From: Lycorma delicatula
Lineage: Eukaryota > Arthropoda > Insecta > Hemiptera > Fulgoridae
Reading direction: 5' to 3'
Assembly (NCBI RefSeq): GCF_047948215.1
Contig: NC_134455.1
Location: 322,206,147-322,270,146, forward strand
DNA length: 64,000 nucleotides
Shown here piece by piece: positions 58,278 to 64,000 of the stretch (positions within the stretch are counted from its first letter, which is position 1; the number at the start of each line of letters is the position of its first letter). The position numbers and the translations under genes are program-made. The notes under the pieces were generated by a model. That model did no database searches and had not been told where the DNA came from. It saw only the letters and a list, made by a program, of their open reading frames with translations.

Positions 58278-59800
58278 TTTTTAAACAGGTAAACAGTATC
58301 AGAATGTTAGGTGCAATTTTCACTCTTATTTTTCATTCTTATCTCTGAAGTATACACATATCTATAATATCAAAAGTTAAACTATACTAATATTACATAC
58401 TCAACAGCACCCTGAATTAGAGAAAAAACGGGGCCATTATCGATAATTGAAAATGAAAATTACGTGTAAAAACAACTACGACTTTTTATCTTTTAAAAAG
58501 AAACTTAGAAATTTATGTTATAGTTCTGATGTACCAAATATTTACGTTAATACAAAATGTTTGACAATCGACCACAAATACGTTAACATAGTGCAGATCT
58601 ATAGGGGGAAAAAAATAAAACAATAATTCGATTATAACACTGAAATCTCAAAATGTAAAAAAACTGAAAACTCATGCAAGATTTTGTATTGAGGCCTACA
58701 ATCTGAGAACTTGTAAACTTGGATTTCTGAGTTTTGATAACTTGTAAATTCGTTATCAAAAAAGATTTTTTTTTTGAAAAATGAGTAATGGACGAATAAT
58801 TTGATAACATTTATTTCATGAAAAATTTTTCTTTTTTTATAAATTTATTTCTAGCGATATGTGAGATAATTTACTTTCTATTATATATTACAGACTTAAA
58901 TAAATGTTCTATTTATCAAACACTTGATTAGCGGATCACCAAATGATGACCCCTAAAGCCACAGTTTAAAGTACCAACGTCCATTTTAATATGAACATTT
59001 TGAAATAAATAAATAAAATAATAGCTTATATCTTGTATTATTGTTATTATTATAATAACAATTAATTAAAAGGAATATTTATTAGCACTGAATAGCTCGA
59101 CAAGTTGTTTGCATGTGAACACACATGCGAGCAACACATTTACAAAAATCTTTAATAAGTATCCGTGCAGAAGAAAACTCTCTCTCAAGTGATAGATTTC
59201 TCTTAGCTAAATTCACGTTTCTTAAATAAAACTGATCTAATTTTTTTTTAATTATTCAACATTTACAATCATGCCATCCCATACTGAACTTATACAATAT
59301 TATCTAGTGTATTTATAAATTTAAATGAATAAAAAAATAAGTTTTTAGGCGATTCCGAATTTTTGATATCTCATAACTACTGATATCCCTAACTACTGAA
59401 GGCTATATTTATTTACGAATATTCGTCGCGATTTAAAGATTTTTTCCACCAACAAAATATAAAACCGCAACAAAACGCAAAATCTACCGATGCGTAAAGC
59501 AACAGTACTATGTTGGATCTCAGAATTCAGATGGTATTGAATATAAGAAAATAAAAAGTTTCTCAACTCGATCCGTACGAATTATAATTTATTAATGTTT
59601 TTTATGAGTCTTACTCACAACCTATTGCACAGACTTCGATGATTAATTTTTTTTTGTACAGAAACTTTCTCTGGGAATCGTAGTAAAGTCATTTTCGTTG
59701 ATAATTTCACTGAAAATATCAACGAAAAAACGATGTCATTTTTTGAGGATTTTTTTTATATCTGTAAATCGATTATTCCCGATGATTTTAGTTTTTATGA
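57959..59800. other. Anonymous AT-rich DNA with (TA)n(GT)n
   Basis: Compound microsatellite: TA at 58240-58262, then GT at 58264-58277. Nothing else is supported. Confidence 0.5.
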
Positions 59801-59802
59801 AC

Positions 59803-59870
59803 TCTTTTTTTTTTTTGAGTCATCAGTTATTTGACTGACTTTAAACTTTTCACACGCTTCTTCTAAGCGA
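59803..59870 (-). mobile_element. LINE 3'-end scrap
   Basis: On the minus strand, '...AGTCAAATAACTGATGACTC' plus a run of A parallels the 3' end of the LINE at 27790 ('CAGTCAAATGACTGAAGAC' plus A run). Only the last ~60 bp are recognisable. Confidence 0.4.
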
Positions 59871-61440
59871 GCTTCTAACTTTAATTTACTTATGGACTCC
59901 TTCGGGCTGAATTATAATAATCAGTACTCATACTAGACTAAATAGATTATGATATTAAATCTAATAATTTCTTTGTTAGTTTCGATACAATTTTTGTTTT
60001 TGTACATTAAATTTAATCGATTTCAAATCATTTGACAGTAATGCTCAGTTCCTTATGGTCTTTGCCGTTAATACGTGAATCGAAAAATTTAGCCCACTCC
60101 ATGGGCAAAAAAGTGTTTTTTTAAAGGTTTTTCCGAAAGGTTTTATCATCGAGTCTTTTGTATCAAAGAAATATTAAATGATTCCAGATATTTAAACGGC
60201 ATTCTTCTGGACTCAAAAGGTTAACAGTAATCAGCAGGATTTTAAATATTAAATGAGTCATTTCCAAATGACGAATCAATTTGAAAATAAAACGTGTTAT
60301 TTTTATGTTAAAAAAAAAGTTATTTGTGAACGGTATTTGTGAACAGAAAGAAATGGGGGTTCTACATAGTTAAACAAAATCTGCATTATGGTGGGTTTTT
60401 AATTTTTGTCCACCATCTTGAATCCGCCATACTGAATCAAACTTATTTTTTTTAAATAGGAAGGTGGACATGACACATGATTTCGATTTAAAATTTTACA
60501 AGAAAAACAATGGTGAAACCCTTTTTTCTGTTAATCCCTTCGTTTCGAGTTATAAGCACTCATATTTGCAACGGTGGAAAAATCGTGTTAACAATAAAAC
60601 GAAGTAAAACGCGCTGCATTTACAGTTTTATTCCACTTCACATTCACAATGCAATAACGACCTTTAAACAATGCTATAATATTGATAATAATAATAAACA
60701 ATAACTAATAATTAACAGCACAACAAATTATACGGCTACATACGAATTTCTTATTATCCATCCATAAGCACGATTTAAGGGCTAAATAAATCGGACTAAT
60801 ACGAGTTAATAATACGCTTGTATCCGTACCGTGTCGTTTTATGCGAAGAAAGAATAAATTAATTAATACATGGTCCAAAAAGGAGCGTGGACTTGGCGTA
60901 CCTGTGAACGATAAGCGACGGAATCGTAAAGTTACGATACGCGACAAATCTTACAAATTGGTGTTTCTTCTTAATCGGGATTCGTCGAATTATTTTTAAG
61001 GTAACATTAAATATGATTTGTCTAATAAAAAAGTTAGATCGGCAAGTTTGATTGTATTACACGCCTAAACTGAAGACAGATACAATCCATCGTCAGTATA
61101 TGTTGATTTTACGAATACATTTTGGTTACATTCAACTTCACCTCACTGATTTCGCAAGTGCAGTAATATACGGTGAAAGAGGTAAATCGAATAGTATTCG
61201 TTACTGCTCGAACTACGACCAAAAATCGATCCTGAACAAGAAATCACCAAAATTTCTGGGATGAATCGATAATCAGAGGAAAATATAATAATATAGATAC
61301 ATAAATGAAATTAATAATTAAAAAAAACCAGATTAATATTTTAAAAAGTAGCATCGTCATTTTCAACAGTAATTGACAACAGTCAATTTTAATGTTTTAA
61401 AAAAACGACTTTACACTATTGTAAGGTATGATAATAAAAG
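59871..61440. other. Mostly anonymous DNA
   Basis: 60020-60600 has a repeat-like feel (for example 'CACCATCTTGAATCCGCCAT') but no second copy in the window. 60841-61001 is GC-richer and open on both strands: plus ATG at 60841 for 53 codons (MRRKNKLINTWSKKERGLGV...), minus for 80 codons. Neither has a recognised motif and no gene is called. Confidence 0.4.
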
Positions 61441-61441
61441 G

Positions 61442-61600
61442 CGTAGTAAGAGTGGTAGTGTCTCGGCCTTTCATCCGGAGGTCCCAGGTTCGAATCCCAG
61501 TCAGGCATTTTTCATGCGCTATAAAAATTACATTTCATATTCCTATGCACAAACTTCGAGTTTCTGTAATGCATTTCATCAAAAAAATAAATAAATAAAG
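61442..61600 (+). repeat. SINE-B copy
   Basis: Plus-strand SINE-B: A-box-like 'GTAAGAGTGGTAGTGTCTCGG', B-box CCCAGGTTCGAATCCCAG (about 61485-61502), GGCATTTTTCATGCGC and a tail ending in an (AAAT)n-like run. It is closer to the 34745 copy than to the 55789 copy. Confidence 0.75.
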
Positions 61601-62213
61601 AGTTATGCGGTATCTGGATTTCCATTTTTGAAAATTAGAAACAGTTCTAGTCGATACAACTAAAATATGATTGATTACAGCCCCCGAATTAACATTATTT
61701 TATTTTAAAAAACTTATTTTAAATTAAATAAAATTAATTCGGTAACTTAATTATTGATAAAAGACAAACGTACTTGAAAGTAAGAAGTATTTCGTTTTGA
61801 TTACGCTTAACATTATCCAGTACTAATCGAACGGTTAATTTAATTTAAATCTGACCATATTCTCGTGGAAAATAATTTTATTACCTTCACGTCAGCAAAA
61901 CCGTGACAGCTCCATAAAGGCCAGAAATAAAATTTTAACTACCGCGGGTCTGTTGAATCTAATATATCGCTCTGATATCAATATTTATAATAGGTAATCC
62001 CTCTATGTAATTGTTAATTCCCCTGTTATTTTGTTTTTTCTATCCCTAAGTTTTTCAAACTTATAGCTATAATACCTGCTTTTGGACTAAATAAAATTTT
62101 ATAGTCACATTTTTAAATTTTGTTTTACCTTTTATTCTGAACGTTTTTTCGTATTATACAGTTTAATTTGATATACAGGTGTGAAAAAATTACTGCTACC
62201 AGCAATAATTTCT
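61601..62213. other. Anonymous AT-rich DNA
   Basis: No supported feature. If the exon at 62214-62409 is real and terminal, its 3' untranslated region would lie here. Confidence 0.45.
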
Positions 62214-62409
62214 TCAAACCGGCTTAATTAACCTTCTGAAACGTGTGTGAAGATTCAACAGGTGTACTAACCGGGAAAGATACACCTCACGATCGGCCGT
62301 TAAATCATCAAATACTGTAATTACGACATCACAAGCACATGGCGCTTGCGATGCGGGTAAAAGAATTCCAAAAATATTTTTGATAATACTCTTGTCATTT
62401 ATAAATATC
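62214..62409 (-). other. Candidate terminal coding exon, unknown protein
   Basis: On the minus strand an acceptor with a good pyrimidine tract (GTTTTCCTTTTTTTGGAG, ending at 62410) is followed by 1 nt and 64 open codons, then TGA at 62214-62216. The peptide includes NIFGILLPASQAPCACDVVI, TVFDDLTADREVYLSRLVHL and RFRRLIKPV at the end, and composition is GC-richer than the flanks. No family is recognised. The plus strand is also open over most of the segment, so the strand is not proven, and an old TE fragment is possible. Confidence 0.35.
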
Positions 62410-62726
62410 CTCCAAAAAAAGGAAAACTACAGGCTCAAGCTTAAGTAGGAAGTTGGCCCCCCACTAGAGATATGTACTTTAGATTTTATCAACTTTTGAA
62501 CTAGTGTACAAAATTATACTTCCCCATCAACTTTCACCGTAAAAACATTATACATATATCGATGACACAGTTATGAATCTCATCGCTATCTGAATCCGAG
62601 TTTCTGTTAATACTAACAAATTAAGTTTTATCCTAAGATATTAAAACACGATGAAAATCAAAGCTCTTATTTACGGTTTTAATGTTCGGATAAACAGTAA
62701 TTCTTGTGCAATAACGTATACAATAA

Positions 62727-62930
62727 TCATCTTTTAATCGTCCGGTTAAGTTCTAAAGGTAATGCTTTGTCAAAACAATAAGCCCCCTCTCTCTCAACCG
62801 CTGCCATCTTTAAGCCGCGAAGTTCATTTCCTTCTCCATGTTCATAAATAAAGAATGGAACTCTGAAACGTTTCCTTGGATTCGTTACTATTTCGTTTTC
62901 TTCAAATATATTTATTAAGAATCGATATAT
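62727..62930 (-). other. Coding-like open block, unknown protein
   Basis: 67 open codons on the minus strand from the stop at 62931-62933 to TGA at 62727-62729. The peptide includes NPRKRFRVPFFIYEHGEGNE, LRGLKMAAVEREGAYCFDKA and LPLELNRTIKR. The block 62740-62880 is clearly GC-richer than the flanks. It lies 320 bp upstream, in the minus sense, of the candidate exon at 62214, but I could not find a donor in matching phase. No family is recognised. Confidence 0.3.
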
Positions 62931-62933
62931 TTA

Positions 62934-64000
62934 TAAAACAATTTTAAATTGGTATGTAAATATTTTATTTAGTTATAGTTTGGAAAATTAATATACAAAA
63001 AAGATAACATGTATGATTTCCTGCCTACTTCTTTAAATATAAACGACTTATTTCTATTTAAATGAGTTTTTAATAAAATAATGTGGAACAGAACAGTCTT
63101 AACTCGATGTATATATATAAATTGTTTTGCAACAAATATATATATTGAAAAATTATAACGGCCGAAACTTATGCGGCTTCTTTCTTCAAGGTTTTCCAAT
63201 AAAAAAAAGGTATAAACTTAAGAAATTATAAATAACGCTCTCAACAACAATAATACATTTTAAAAACACGAATTTTTTTCACTAACATGGTATTTTAGAC
63301 GCAATAATAAAGAACAAATGCATACAATATTTTTCTTCATTTAGTAGAAAAGTTTCTACAAATACAGCAGAATAATCGTTAACTCAGAATCAAAAATTCA
63401 CTCCGGAATAAAACTTTTTCAAGAATATGTACTTTTAGTAAGTTCTACAGTTATTTTTTTATTTGATATTGGAATCTGACGTAAAATATTTCATAATTGA
63501 CCTTCATAAATTTCATAATTGACGTTCATAAATTTCATAATTGTCTCATAAGAATTGTACTATATCGTGAAGAGTCTGTAATTGTATTATCTACACGGAT
63601 AATAGAAGGTTTTTCAGTGACCGGATATTTTTCAAGAAATAGCTAATTGAATCAGAGGTGGTAATTTTTAACGATAAAAAACTGATATGTTCGTTATGTG
63701 CTGAAGAAGTTTAATGCGACAGGAATGAACTGACAATTGAAAAAAGATTATATTTACACAACCGCTTCACGAATTGTAAGTTTTGCAAGGAGGGAAAAGT
63801 ACTGTAATAATCAATTAATAACATTGTTTTCAAATAATATCAGTTTTTTAAACCTCTAAATTAAGCTAAAAAAATGCTAAAACATTGATTATGAGGTAGT
63901 TAATGTGGCATTTTAACATTTTTTGCGCGTTACAAATGTAAAAAATATAAATTTTTACAAATTTTTTAGTTAAAAATGCATACATAAGTAAATAAATTTT
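62934..64000. other. Anonymous AT-rich DNA
   Basis: Contains the 22-bp tandem repeat at 63488 and nothing else that I can support. Confidence 0.5.
63488..63543 (+). repeat. 22-bp tandem repeat, 2.5 units
   Basis: Two full units (ATTTCATAATTGACCTTCAT + AA, second unit with G for C) at 63488-63509 and 63510-63531, then a 12-bp partial unit. Noncoding. Confidence 0.85.

Noticed and set aside
60705..61001. Overlapping open frames on both strands (80 codons minus, 53 codons plus)
   Set aside because: Both strands are open because the patch is GC-richer. No motif, splice site or upstream signal favours either, so no gene is called.
1..64000. CRISPR array, bacterial operon or defence system
   Set aside because: No regularly spaced identical repeats with unique spacers and no tightly packed genes with ribosome-binding sites. 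The window is eukaryotic.

Overview
The window reads as nuclear DNA of an animal, almost certainly an insect. It is strongly AT-rich, has (TA)n and (GA)n microsatellites, and carries tRNA-derived SINEs, APE-type LINEs, mariner-type transposons and Helitron remnants. There is no operon-like or bacterial gene arrangement. The mix of decayed repeats recalls hemipteran genomes, but that is a memory-based impression and low confidence. Nearly all recognisable coding sequence is broken transposable-element (TE) sequence, so the window looks like intronic and intergenic DNA of a large, repeat-rich genome.

Layout. 1-11.7 kb is mostly anonymous AT-rich DNA with a SINE-A copy flanked by a perfect 13-bp target-site duplication (4.26-4.55 kb), an unresolved GC-richer block (5.4-6.6 kb) and two weak exon candidates (7.15 and 8.39 kb). 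11.7-19.1 kb holds a second SINE-A with a perfect 13-bp duplication, a 329-bp direct repeat (12.07 and 13.16 kb, offset 1097 bp) and two decayed LINEs. 19.1-27.8 kb is anonymous DNA with a near-perfect 154-bp foldback (21.8 kb), an unclassified repeat (23.7 kb) and a Helitron-like N-terminal remnant (24.5 kb). 27.8-30.85 kb is a fairly complete minus-strand LINE that has lost its FADD box.

33.84-34.43 kb is the best host-gene signal: a first coding exon of 158 codons with a good upstream acceptor, an in-frame stop ahead of the ATG and a GTAAGA donor. A 64-nt segment at 45.95-46.01 kb fits as the next exon in phase. The 11.5 kb between them would be one intron filled with TEs: a SINE-B, a remnant of a conserved but unnamed insect repeat protein (35.07-36.1 kb), a Jockey-like LINE with RNase H and a structured 3' end, an unclassified tandem repeat, a DDE transposase remnant and two different mariner copies.

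46-64 kb contains a transposase remnant (47.8-48.4 kb), a second Jockey-like 3' end with a better preserved nested hairpin (49.6-50.1 kb), another SINE-A, a plus-strand LINE with an internally deleted reverse transcriptase (52.6-54.9 kb), two copies of a Helitron 5' terminus with an internally deleted Pif1-type helicase (55.1-57.95 kb), SINE-B copies and, at 62.2-62.9 kb, two minus-strand open blocks that might be exons. No intact TE gene, CRISPR, rRNA or convincing tRNA gene was found. I see no clear new multi-gene system. The leads most worth following are the host exons, the unnamed repeat protein, the LINE 3' hairpin and the foldback.
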